The position numbers and the translations under genes are program-made. A model generated the notes under the pieces. The model searched no databases. It was not told the origin of the DNA and worked only from the letters and a program-made list of their open reading frames with translations. 64,000 bases of DNA from NCBI GenBank assembly GCA_964613035.1, contig CAZTFQ010000002.1, positions 1 through 64,000 on the forward strand, given 5' to 3'. The stretch is from CAVIQK01 sp964613035 (GTDB lineage Bacteria; Bacillota; Clostridia; Christensenellales; DTU072). This document shows, one piece after another, positions 19,337 to 27,018 of this stretch. The stretch's first letter is position 1, and each line of letters starts with the position of its first letter.

Positions 19337-19966
19337 TTATTTCTTTACGGGATGTCTTATTACCGTCTTTAACTTGTCGACGGAGCATTTTCTTGGGTCG
19401 CTCAAATATATCTCGTGATGAAATCTCATGTCGGATATATCGAGAGAATAGCCGTTTTTTGCCGCATAATCGTGCATCGACTTAACGGTCGCGGGCTCGT
19501 CGTCGTACGCGCCGACGTGCATACACTGTACGCACAATCCCTCTTCATAAGTAAAAAATTCCACTTTGGAAAAATCCGTCTTTTTCTTTTTCGTAGCCTC
19601 GCTTATTGCCCAATCGAAGTCCTCTTTAGTGACGAAGTCGGGCAAACGGATGAGAGAAATCCACCGATAATTTTCTTTGTGACGATAATCTGTCTCGGCG
19701 GCGCCTTCTTGCCACCAGAGCCCCTCTAGCGGAGGCACCACGTAGTCGAAATATCCGTCTATTCTGTGATCGCCGAGCTTGCTCATCTTAATCGTGAAGG
19801 CAATCGGATACAGCAGCGATATAGATTGCTTATACTCACCGCCCTCTTCGTCGGGATTGCCCTGACCGCGCACCGCGATGTAATTCATTGCGGGGACTTC
19901 CAGTATACTCGGCTTGTTTTTAGGCAAATAAAACTCTTTATATTCCTTTTTATAATCGAACGCCAT
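19337..19966 (-). CDS. GyrI-like small-molecule-binding protein
   Basis: A 209-residue stand-alone GyrI-like domain, the SOUL/BacR-type effector-binding fold found in GyrI and at the C-terminus of BmrR. Typical features are ILEVPAMNYIAVRGQGNP at the start and VEFFTYEEGLCVQCMHVG in the second half. The start at 19966 follows GAGAGGTG; a start at 19993 lacks a site. These proteins usually bind hydrophobic drugs, and some hydrolyse cyclopropanoids. No partner gene is visible. Confidence 0.85.
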   Translation of the reverse strand: MAFDYKKEYKEFYLPKNKPSILEVPAMNYIAVRGQGNPDEEGGEYKQSISLLYPIAFTIKMSKLGDHRIDGYFDYVVPPLEGLWWQEGAAETDYRHKENYRWISLIRLPDFVTKEDFDWAISEATKKKKTDFSKVEFFTYEEGLCVQCMHVGAYDDEPATVKSMHDYAAKNGYSLDISDMRFHHEIYLSDPRKCSVDKLKTVIRHPVKK

Positions 19967-20055
19967 TTTCCACACCTCTCTACGCTTGTCCAAACATCTT
20001 TTTAGAAAATTCTTCGTCGAATTTTTCTTCCGATCGAATAATATAATCGCATTTT

Positions 20056-20205
20056 TTATTGTTTTTCTCCGTTGACGATTTTTGCATAAACGTCTTCGGG
20101 GATCATCGGCGAGCCGATTATCGACAACAGATTCTCGTCGACGGAGCCTTTCTCGGCGTATTCTCGCCCCGCAGCTCGGACCGGCTTCGGTCGCGGTTTT
20201 GTCAC
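20056..20205 (-). CDS. Possible small protein (49 aa, GTG start)
   Basis: A short open frame from a GTG at 20205 to TAA, preceded in frame by a stop codon. Its codon use (GAC, GTC, TCC, TCG) matches real genes nearby. GGAAG lies about 11 bases upstream, and a weak promoter (TTGACG, 17 bases, TATCCT) can be drawn before it. The peptide ends ENLLSIIGSPMIPEDVYA then a short tail. It could also be the tail of a decayed gene. The rest of 19967-20449 shows no other gene. Confidence 0.35.
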   Translation of the reverse strand: MTKPRPKPVRAAGREYAEKGSVDENLLSIIGSPMIPEDVYAKIVNGEKQ

Positions 20206-20449
20206 GACGTCCGCTTCCGGCGCGTTGTCTTAAGGATAAAACATAATCGCGCCCTCGTCAAGGGGAATATACGACGATTTTCGTCAAAAAAGCCCTTATA
20301 AAAATCGTTTTTTCTCTTACGAAAAAATCGAATTTTTTGTATAATTTTTATATATGATCGACCTTCGGCAACGTATTCCGAGGCGAAAAATCGTTGATAA
20401 TCGGTCTCGTACCGCATCGCGGGGTATGGGGTCTAAAGGAGGTGTAGAT

Positions 20450-20698
20450 ATGAGAAGAATTAAGTCGGCGTGTATAATGCAGACGTTGATTTTTATGCAG
20501 GATCCCGAGGCGCATTATTCCGTCGAGGAAGAATTAAAACTGAATCGCGAAGAACTTGACGGCTACAAGAAAAAGCTGGAAGCCGCGTCCGTACGATATC
20601 TTATTTCGGACGTCGTCGAAAAGAACAACGGTCACATAATCGTCAGAGTCAGGAAGCAATACAACGATCACGTGGACGCGTCGGAATATCTTAAATGA
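20450..20698 (+). CDS. Small hypothetical protein
   Basis: An 82-residue protein. The start is set by an unusually complete Shine-Dalgarno sequence, AAAGGAGGTG, 5 bases before the ATG. The N-terminus carries two Cys-free hydrophobic turns and a Met-rich patch, followed by a helical region rich in Glu and Lys. The final strand-like segment is HIIVRVRKQYNDHVDA. I do not recognise the family. A strong terminator follows the stop codon at once. Its leader of roughly 100 bases from a possible TATAAT at 20340-20345 contains no other gene. Confidence 0.7.
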   Translation: MRRIKSACIMQTLIFMQDPEAHYSVEEELKLNREELDGYKKKLEAASVRYLISDVVEKNNGHIIVRVRKQYNDHVDASEYLK

Positions 20699-20707
20699 CT
20701 TTCGTTT

Positions 20708-20735
20708 CCTCTCCTATTGTCGGAGAGGATTTTTT
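20708..20735 (+). terminator. Intrinsic terminator
   Basis: CCTCTCC (20708-20714) pairs with GGAGAGG (20722-20728), followed by ATTTTTT. Confidence 0.8.
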
Positions 20736-20748
20736 ATTCCGTGACAAT

Positions 20749-20770
20749 GCCGCCTTAAGACGGCGTTTTT
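20749..20770 (+). terminator. Second terminator-like hairpin
   Basis: GCCGCCTT pairs with AAGACGGC with one mismatch, followed by GTTTTT. It backs up the terminator just before it and insulates the copper operon. Confidence 0.5.
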
Positions 20771-20796
20771 CTTTGTTCGCTTTTGTCAAAAAATCG

Positions 20797-20825
20797 TTGA
20801 CAATCCCCTCTCGTGCTGTTACGAT
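20797..20825 (+). promoter_or_regulatory. csoR operon promoter
   Basis: TTGACA (20797-20802), a spacer of exactly 17 bases and TACGAT (20820-20825). The predicted start near 20832 lies just before the CsoR operator. Confidence 0.8.
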
Positions 20826-20836
20826 AGTATTAAAGG

Positions 20837-20853
20837 ATACCCCCTAGGGGTAT
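20837..20853 (+). promoter_or_regulatory. CsoR operator
   Basis: ATACCCCCTAGGGGTAT is a near-perfect palindrome of the G/C-tract type bound by CsoR repressors. It covers the start of the transcript, so apo-CsoR bound here should block transcription of csoR and the ATPase until copper binds. Confidence 0.85.
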
Positions 20854-20869
20854 AATAGGAGGAGTTAAA

Positions 20870-21136
20870 ATGGCTAGTCCGGAACTTAGAAAACAGCAAA
20901 AAAACAGGCTCTTGCGTATCGAGGGGCAGATAAGAGGCATAATCAACATGATGGACGAGGGCAAGCAATGCGGAGAGATACTGATGCAGCTCGCCGCGGC
21001 GGAGTCCGCGCTCAACAGTCTGTCGCGCTCCATAATCAAGTCGCATCTTACGCACTGCGTAGTGGAGGCGGCGGTCAACAATCAATCGGAAGTCGTGGAA
21101 GAATTCGCGGAGATTCTGGACACCTATATTAAATAA
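20870..21136 (+). CDS. csoR: CsoR copper-sensing repressor
   Basis: An 88-residue all-helical CsoR/FrmR-family repressor. The Cu(I) ligands are present with the correct spacing: Cys34, His59 and Cys63 (25 then 4 residues apart, as in the canonical C-H-C set). RLLRIEGQIRGIINMM is the family's N-terminal helix. GGAGG precedes the ATG. Its operator lies directly upstream, so it autoregulates. The stop codon is 15 bases before the P1B ATPase, which it controls. Confidence 0.95.
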   Translation: MASPELRKQQKNRLLRIEGQIRGIINMMDEGKQCGEILMQLAAAESALNSLSRSIIKSHLTHCVVEAAVNNQSEVVEEFAEILDTYIK

Positions 21137-21151
21137 GGAAGAGGAGTTATT

Positions 21152-23131
21152 ATGAGTAACGGCAAAAATCAAGAAATGTCTTGTTGCGGCACGGCGAAAA
21201 AGGTCGTCGCGGACGGAGATAAAAAGAAATATATCGCATACAACGCGACTAAGCTGGTCGTCAATCTTATACTTTTAATCGCATCGTTTTTATTGGCGCA
21301 CTTCGCCGACGAAGTATATAAAGACGTCCCTCACTGGGTTATGCTCTTTTCTCCCGCGTGGGTAACGATAATATGGTGCGGATATCCTATATTCAAGGGC
21401 GCCTTCATCAATCTTTCGCGTAAAAAAATCACCTCTTCTCTACTCATCAGCGTGGCGATGATATCGTCCGTCGTACTGGAATTTTTCGTAGTCCTCGGCG
21501 GAATCGAGTCTGACGGTCACGCTGGGCACGATTATCTATTCGCGGCAGGTGAAATCGCTTTCCTTATGACTATAGGAGAGCTGATTGAAGACGTCACCGT
21601 AAAAAAGGCTCGTCGCGGAGTGGAGGAACTCATCACTATGGCGCCTAAGACAGCTCTTAAAAAGCTCGCCGACGGCACGAGTATAGAAGTACCGGTGGAA
21701 GAAATCGCCATAGGCGACGTTGTCATCGTCAAACCCGACGAACAGGTTTCCGTCGACGGAGAGGTCGTATACGGTGCGTCCGCGGTTGACGAATCGGGCA
21801 TAACGGGCGAATATCTGCCCAAGGACAAAGTCGTCGGAGACGAAGTTTTCGCAGGCACTCGCAACGGATACGGACTGATGGAAATCAAAGCGACCAGGAA
21901 CGTGGAAAATTCCGTCGTTATGCGTCTCATCAGACTTACGGAAGAGTCGGAAAGAAACAAAGCCCCCATCGCGCGTATAGCCGACAGACTGGCGGGATAT
22001 ATAGTACCTACGGCAATCAGCCTAGCCGTGATCGTGTTTTTCGTAGCTACGTTTGCACTTAAAGCAGGCTACGTACAAGGTCTCATCCGCGCGGTCACCG
22101 TACTGGTCGTTTTCTGTCCCTGCTCTCTCGCTCTGGCTACCCCTACCGCTATCGCCGCGGGACTGGGCAACGCGTCTAAAAAGGGCGTGTTGATCAAGAG
22201 CGGTCAGGCTCTCGAGCTACTGGCTTCAGTCAAGAGCGTCGGCTTTGACAAAACAGGCACTCTGACTACGGGCTCCATTGCGGTCGAGCGCGTGGTATGC
22301 GACTGCGACGAAGAATATTTCAAGGCTCTATGCGCTTCCGTAGAGTCCGCCTCCAATCACCCTATCGGGATTGCTGTATCCCGTATATCGGATAAAAGGT
22401 ACCCTATCTCCGATATAGAGAACATTCTCGGCACCGGCATAAAGGGCGTCGCGGACGGTAAAAGCGTAGAAATAGTCAAGTATAAAGACTCCGGCGTAGA
22501 GAGAAAAGATATCGACGAAGTTATCGAAAACGGTCTCTCCGTGGTGGTAGTCAAACTGGACGGAGAATACGCCGGATACATCGTCTTGTCCGACACCGTG
22601 CGGGACAGCGCGGCAGGCGCGGTAGAAGAATTGAAAAAGGTCGGTCTTACTACCTTCATCGTAACGGGAGACAATCGTCGTACCGCAGAGAACGTCGCGT
22701 CACGACTTAATATAGACGAAGTGTATTCCGAACAACTTCCTCACGAAAAACTGGAAAAAATTGCTTCCAAGCACGAGCAAGGCAGAGTCGCTTTTGTCGG
22801 AGACGGAGCCAACGACGCCCCGGCGCTTTCGACAGCCGACGTAGGCATAGCCATAGGCGCCATAGGCAACGCCGTGGCTATGGACGTAGCAGACATATGT
22901 CTGATGGAATCCGACCTTAAAAAAGTATCGTCCGTAATAGCGTTGTCTCGCAGAGTAATGAACGTAATCAAGTTCAACGTCAGTCTCGCGATGCTCATCA
23001 ATCTGGTCGCGGTGATATTATCGACCTTCGGCATCCTCAACCCCGTACTGGGAGCGCTCGTGCACAACTGCTCGTCGGTCTTCGTCTGCACCAACTCCGC
23101 ACTCATAATGACGTATAAGAACAAGCGATAA
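21152..23131 (+). CDS. P1B-type heavy-metal ATPase, probable Cu(I) exporter
   Basis: A 659-residue P-type ATPase. TGE (218-220) is the actuator loop, CPC (322-324) the membrane metal site, DKTGT (366-370) the phosphorylated Asp, and HP (403-404) the nucleotide domain mark. It lacks the usual N-terminal heavy-metal-associated domain and has only a SCC pair at residues 10-12. The last membrane helix carries HNCSS instead of the MxxSS of classical CopA, so the metal is assigned mainly from the CsoR neighbour. It probably pumps Cu(I) out of the cell. AGGAG precedes the ATG. Confidence 0.9.
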   Translation: MSNGKNQEMSCCGTAKKVVADGDKKKYIAYNATKLVVNLILLIASFLLAHFADEVYKDVPHWVMLFSPAWVTIIWCGYPIFKGAFINLSRKKITSSLLISVAMISSVVLEFFVVLGGIESDGHAGHDYLFAAGEIAFLMTIGELIEDVTVKKARRGVEELITMAPKTALKKLADGTSIEVPVEEIAIGDVVIVKPDEQVSVDGEVVYGASAVDESGITGEYLPKDKVVGDEVFAGTRNGYGLMEIKATRNVENSVVMRLIRLTEESERNKAPIARIADRLAGYIVPTAISLAVIVFFVATFALKAGYVQGLIRAVTVLVVFCPCSLALATPTAIAAGLGNASKKGVLIKSGQALELLASVKSVGFDKTGTLTTGSIAVERVVCDCDEEYFKALCASVESASNHPIGIAVSRISDKRYPISDIENILGTGIKGVADGKSVEIVKYKDSGVERKDIDEVIENGLSVVVVKLDGEYAGYIVLSDTVRDSAAGAVEELKKVGLTTFIVTGDNRRTAENVASRLNIDEVYSEQLPHEKLEKIASKHEQGRVAFVGDGANDAPALSTADVGIAIGAIGNAVAMDVADICLMESDLKKVSSVIALSRRVMNVIKFNVSLAMLINLVAVILSTFGILNPVLGALVHNCSSVFVCTNSALIMTYKNKR

Positions 23132-23155
23132 TCTAATTCTGTCAATGTATGTTAT

Positions 23156-23190
23156 AAATATCCACCGGCTCGGCTGGTGGATATTTATTT
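23156..23190 (+). terminator. Intrinsic terminator of the copper operon
   Basis: AAATATCCACC (23156-23166) pairs perfectly with GGTGGATATTT (23176-23186), followed by ATTT. Confidence 0.8.
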
Positions 23191-23252
23191 AAGCATTATG
23201 AGTCAAAATACTTAGTGACAAAACTTACATAGTAATTATAATAAATTTTAGT

Positions 23253-23612
23253 TTACCACATTTTGTTACTATTTAATTTGTCAATCATTAATAATAAATC
23301 ATTATTAGATAATTCACATCCGTCTTCGTCCGATTCTTCAATTCGATCTAAAATACTGATTACACAATCTCTACATTTCTCTTCTACGATAAAAATATCT
23401 GAAAATCTTACTACGTTTGCCCAATCCAATAAGTCTTGCATTGTATACTTATTATCTATACATGATTGAATTGCGTTCTTAACAATTCTTTCATCTACAT
23501 TAATAACAAGATTATCCGATTCGATAAGATAAGAATTGCATTTTTCTATATCAGAAAAATCTTTCCAAGAAATATCGCAATTTAATAACATCTGAATTTG
23601 TTCTTTATTCAT
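23253..23612 (-). CDS. Hypothetical acidic protein
   Basis: A 119-residue, AT-rich gene with GAGGT before the ATG. The protein is acidic, mostly helical and carries several Cys (CDIS, CNSYL, EKCRDC). There is no signal peptide or membrane helix. Small acidic proteins of this type are sometimes immunity proteins, but no toxin gene lies beside it and I cannot assign a function. The base composition differs from the copper operon next door, which hints at transfer. Confidence 0.6.
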   Translation of the reverse strand: MNKEQIQMLLNCDISWKDFSDIEKCNSYLIESDNLVINVDERIVKNAIQSCIDNKYTMQDLLDWANVVRFSDIFIVEEKCRDCVISILDRIEESDEDGCELSNNDLLLMIDKLNSNKMW

Positions 23613-23686
23613 AATTCTACCTCATTATTTATTTTTTTCTATATAATTATGTGGTATAATAAAGCAACATAAAAGGAGGTGTAGAT

Positions 23687-23890
23687 ATGGCTTATTTTGT
23701 AGAGTTTACGAGCGGCGATAATTCCGAACGCATCACCGAAACAACCGATAAGGCGGCGGCTATTGCAACCGGAAAAGCAAAGCAAGCGGAATACAAGGCG
23801 GCGGGCAAACACGGCATTATATCTTGCTATGAGATAACGACCGAGCGCGGCGCGCCTATGCGTAAGTGTTATGAGTTTTGGGAAGTGTAA
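23687..23890 (+). CDS. Small hypothetical protein
   Basis: A 67-residue protein preceded by AAAGGAGGTG, the same 18-base block with the ATG as at 20450. A TATAAT lies about 30 bases further upstream (23655-23660). It begins with two strands (AYFVEFTSGDNSERI), has an Ala/Lys helix, and ends in CYEFWEV. I do not recognise it. Similar short proteins occur in phage and conjugative cassettes of Clostridia, but nothing here confirms that. Confidence 0.65.
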   Translation: MAYFVEFTSGDNSERITETTDKAAAIATGKAKQAEYKAAGKHGIISCYEITTERGAPMRKCYEFWEV

Positions 23891-24069
23891 AACCCTAAGA
23901 CCCAAACAAACCGACCCCGGGCAGTATATCTCGGTGAAAGGAGAAAAAATCATCAATATTCTATCACCTACCACGCGACCATCGGAGGGCGCGATGTTGA
24001 AAACTGCTTAACCTTTACCGATTGCATAGAAAGTTGCGTGACGATGTTTTCGTTGCGCCGTTTTAGTAT
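23891..24069. other. Gene-free stretch with a possible decayed ORF
   Basis: AAAGGAG at about 23937 is followed by an open frame ending at a TAG near 24075 that lacks an ATG, GTG or TTG start in a suitable place. It may be a small gene that lost its start codon. Nothing else is seen. Confidence 0.3.
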
Positions 24070-24189
24070 TCAATAGTCCTCGTCGTCCGAAACGCAATCG
24101 AGGAAGTTTTGTTCCTCGTCGGAATATTCTACGAAGTTTTCTTTATCTTCCCCGAAAAGGGTTTTTATCAAGGCTATAATTATACACAT
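24070..24189 (-). CDS. Possible 39-aa acidic protein coupled to the MFS gene
   Basis: The ATG at 24189 is one base after the TGA of the MFS transporter, the spacing expected for translational coupling. The peptide starts MCIIIALIKTLFGEDKEN, a short hydrophobic then amphipathic helix, followed by a strongly acidic tail. There is no separate ribosome binding site. It may be a small regulator or accessory subunit of the transporter, or chance. Confidence 0.35.
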   Translation of the reverse strand: MCIIIALIKTLFGEDKENFVEYSDEEQNFLDCVSDDEDY

Positions 24190-24190
24190 A

Positions 24191-25579
24191 TCACTCGGGA
24201 ACGTTCTCGGAGACTGTTTCGGAGTCCGCGTCGGAAGAGACGACTTTTTTCGCGGAGTGGCTCTTCCTGACGAAGTACAGCGGAATGAAACCTATCGCCG
24301 CTATTATCGCCGCGGCGAGGAAGATTTCATACGGAGGGGTAAAGTTTTCCGCGGAGTTGATACCCATCGCGTCCAGTCCTATAATAAGCGAAACGATCGG
24401 ACCTATTATCATAGGCACGAGGACGGTAAAGCACATTCTTACGCCCTGGAATCGTCCCTCGCACCCCTCGGGTATATTGTCCTGAAAAGTCGCTCCTAGC
24501 GCTCCCGTCAACGACAGAATAGACCCCATCATCACAATGCCGCCTATATACACGAGGGCGTCTCTTCCTCCGCCGATCGGGACGAACCTAGCCAGATAAA
24601 AAGACAGACATCCCAGTATGACGCCGACGAGAAGAGGAAAATAGAAATGCTTTCTTCCGACCTTGTCGAATGCCACCCCGAGCACGCCCGTAACGACCGC
24701 CGCGCCCACGATGACGACCGCCATAGGCACGATGAATCCGTCGCCGTAACCGAGGGTCACCTGGACAAAATTGATAAGATAGGAAAAGAACGTCTGCTGA
24801 GCTATGGCGACCACGCAATATGCCGCGAGAGCGATATAGAGAGGCTTGTTTTCTTTAACCACTTTCGGAGAAAAACCGTAGAAGGTATCCTTCCGAGAGC
24901 CGTAAGGCGTTTTTTCGATTTTGTCGGAATCTTTCAGTAGAAACAATGCCGCTATTCCCGCGACGACGGGAATTATCCCGAGCACTATGAAAAACAAATA
25001 GTTACTGTCGCTATTGCTGTCGTACAGTCCGCCGAGTCCGACGAAGACGATTACGACTGCGATGACCGGGAGCACAGACAAAACAGCATTGAGTCTACCT
25101 CTGTTGCTTTCGTCTCCGACGTCCGCGATATATGCGTTGAACGCGGCGTCGTTGGAAGTAGATCCCGCCATCGTCATAATACAATCGAAGACGACGAGCA
25201 TCACCGCCACGCCTGCGACCATTCCTCCGGACGGTTTCATCGGAATGACGGCGAATATCATTATGGTTACCCCCCAGACGATATATCCGTACGCGATGAA
25301 AGGCTTCCTTTTGCCGACTCGGTCGCACCATCCTCCCGCGAATATCGTCGTCACCGTAGCGGTGAGCGCGGACAAAACGACCATAAGCGTGGTGACTATA
25401 TATCCGAGATCGTGTCTACCTATATTGGCGAAGACGTCTTGCGCGAAAGTCGCGAAGTACATATTCTCCACGACCCAGGCTATCTGACCTATCAGTCCGA
25501 AAAAGATCGCCGATATCCACTCGCGCGCCCCTAGCGGAGCGGAAGACTTTACGTTAACATTGTTTGTCTCGTCGTTCAT
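24191..25579 (-). CDS. Major facilitator superfamily transporter
   Basis: A 462-residue MFS permease with about 12 membrane helices. The loop-2 signature appears as GGWCDRVGKRKPFIAYG and its pseudo-repeat as GVAFDKVGRKHFYFP. SLTGALGATFQDNIPEGCEGRFQGVR near residue 375 is typical of the group that includes glycoside-pentoside-hexuronide and related sugar carriers. The substrate cannot be read from sequence; sugars or glycosides fit the polysaccharide-handling genes elsewhere in the window. AAGGAG precedes the ATG. Confidence 0.88.
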   Translation of the reverse strand: MNDETNNVNVKSSAPLGAREWISAIFFGLIGQIAWVVENMYFATFAQDVFANIGRHDLGYIVTTLMVVLSALTATVTTIFAGGWCDRVGKRKPFIAYGYIVWGVTIMIFAVIPMKPSGGMVAGVAVMLVVFDCIMTMAGSTSNDAAFNAYIADVGDESNRGRLNAVLSVLPVIAVVIVFVGLGGLYDSNSDSNYLFFIVLGIIPVVAGIAALFLLKDSDKIEKTPYGSRKDTFYGFSPKVVKENKPLYIALAAYCVVAIAQQTFFSYLINFVQVTLGYGDGFIVPMAVVIVGAAVVTGVLGVAFDKVGRKHFYFPLLVGVILGCLSFYLARFVPIGGGRDALVYIGGIVMMGSILSLTGALGATFQDNIPEGCEGRFQGVRMCFTVLVPMIIGPIVSLIIGLDAMGINSAENFTPPYEIFLAAAIIAAIGFIPLYFVRKSHSAKKVVSSDADSETVSENVPE

Positions 25580-25672
25580 ATCTGACTCCTTATAACAACG
25601 TATTACGGATTAATGATATCACATAAAAAAACCTTTCGCAACAACGATTTTTCACCAACGAAGCCCTCTCGC

Positions 25673-25701
25673 TTGACTTTGTTCGCGCGCGCTCGTAATA
25701 T
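25673..25701 (+). promoter_or_regulatory. Promoter of the YgjV-like gene (leaderless)
   Basis: TTGACT (25673-25678), a 17-base spacer and TAATAT (25696-25701). The ATG at 25710 is 8 bases beyond the -10 box with no ribosome binding site. Confidence 0.65.
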
Positions 25702-25709
25702 GTGTAGGT

Positions 25710-26321
25710 ATGGAACCTATCGTAATCGTCGCTCAAGTAGCCAATTTCCTCGCGGCGGGGATGTCTCTGATCGGATACTGGCAAAAGAAAAAGCTCGGCA
25801 TACTTATTTGTCAAGCCGTAGCCAACGTGCTCTACTTCACGCACTGGTTTCTTATGGGCGAAATGTCCGGCGCGATGTGCTCGGTGTTCCAGATAGCCGC
25901 GCTACTCATATTCTCACTACAGGAAAAGCTCCGCTGGAAACGCCGCTACGTCGCTCTACCCGTCGTCGCGTGTCTCGTGCTAATCGGATACTTCACCTAC
26001 AACGGACCGTATTCCCTTCTCCCGATAGCAGGCTCGCTCATCGCGTTGACGTCGTTCTTCTCCAAGAAAAAAACCGTCATGAGACTGGCGGGAACCTTCG
26101 CCGCGGCGTGCTGGCTGACGTACGCGTTCTTCACCGACTCGCTGTCCGCTAAAATCGTACAACCGATTATGGCTCTGGTCACTTTCCTGTCGGTCTTCGA
26201 GAACAGAATCAAAGCGACTCTAATTAAAATAAAAGAAAAAATCGCCCCGTCGAAAATTTCGGACAAGACGTCGGATATTATTGACAACGGCGAGGATTCA
26301 GGTATCCGAAATAACGAATAA
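25710..26321 (+). CDS. YgjV-family inner membrane protein
   Basis: A 203-residue protein with about six membrane helices in the first 165 residues, then a charged tail. The N-terminus (IVAQVANFLAAGMSLIGYW) and the YFTHWFLMGEMSGAMCSV segment match the YgjV/Imp-YgjV family, whose function is unknown. The ATG sits 8 bases from a good -10 box, so translation is probably leaderless. It is convergent with the HAD phosphatase. Confidence 0.82.
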   Translation: MEPIVIVAQVANFLAAGMSLIGYWQKKKLGILICQAVANVLYFTHWFLMGEMSGAMCSVFQIAALLIFSLQEKLRWKRRYVALPVVACLVLIGYFTYNGPYSLLPIAGSLIALTSFFSKKKTVMRLAGTFAAACWLTYAFFTDSLSAKIVQPIMALVTFLSVFENRIKATLIKIKEKIAPSKISDKTSDIIDNGEDSGIRNNE

Positions 26322-26346
26322 GGTTGCCCGAAACGCTAAAACGGAA

Positions 26347-26922
26347 TTATTTCTTTTTATATTTGCCGACTTCGAAAGGAGTCGGTTTTCCTCTCTTCAC
26401 GAGAAACGCGTTGTTGCCCAGCGACAATATCGGAAGGTCGGACAGAGAGTCCGAGTAGACGTTGTCGAACTTCTCGTACCCAAGAGCTTTAAGTCTCTCG
26501 AGCTTTTCTTCTCCCTTGCAATTCTTGCCGATAATGCGACCTGTTTTTATGTCGCAACCCGTGGCAATCACGGTTGCCGAGGGATTGATTTTATCGAAAA
26601 AGGCTCTCACCAAAAACTCGGGCGAGGCACTGCATATGACGTCGTCGGGGCACGCGACTCCGTCGTAATAAGTCAGTCTCTCGGAGACGTATTCTTTCCA
26701 GAAAAGCTCGGCTTCTTTTCCCGCGTCGATTTTTTTCAAAAAAGAAAACGCTTTCGTTTTAAAAGTCTCGGCGGAGACGATTTTCATACCCCACATCGCC
26801 GCGTAGAAGGCAGCCTTAAGCATATAAGGAAAGAGCGTAACGTGACGTCTCAAACAATACAGGCAAAAGAGCGAGCCCGAATCGCGATAAAAAATCGTTT
26901 TGTCGAAGTCGTATAAATTCAT
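26347..26922 (-). CDS. HAD-superfamily (subfamily IB) phosphatase
   Basis: A 191-residue phosphatase. The catalytic motif I is DFDKT at residues 5-9, motif II is in CSASPEF, and motif IV is SDSLSDLPIL. The arrangement fits the PSP-like HAD-IB family that dephosphorylates phosphoserine, lipid or sugar phosphates. A longer upstream reading is possible but the DxDxT motif must be close to the N-terminus, and a -10 box ends 6 bases before this ATG (leaderless). Confidence 0.88.
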   Translation of the reverse strand: MNLYDFDKTIFYRDSGSLFCLYCLRRHVTLFPYMLKAAFYAAMWGMKIVSAETFKTKAFSFLKKIDAGKEAELFWKEYVSERLTYYDGVACPDDVICSASPEFLVRAFFDKINPSATVIATGCDIKTGRIIGKNCKGEEKLERLKALGYEKFDNVYSDSLSDLPILSLGNNAFLVKRGKPTPFEVGKYKKK

Positions 26923-26928
26923 ATCGAT

Positions 26929-26957
26929 ATTGTACCAAATCGGAGCTATTAAGTCAA
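26929..26957 (-). promoter_or_regulatory. Promoter of the HAD phosphatase (leaderless)
   Basis: On the minus strand TTGACT (26957-26952), 17 bases, TACAAT (26934-26929). The ATG begins at 26922. Confidence 0.7.
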
Positions 26958-27018
26958 TCCCCGAATAAAACGCCGCTCGACGGTCAAGAATAGTCGTATT
27001 AAAAATAAGGAGATTAAA

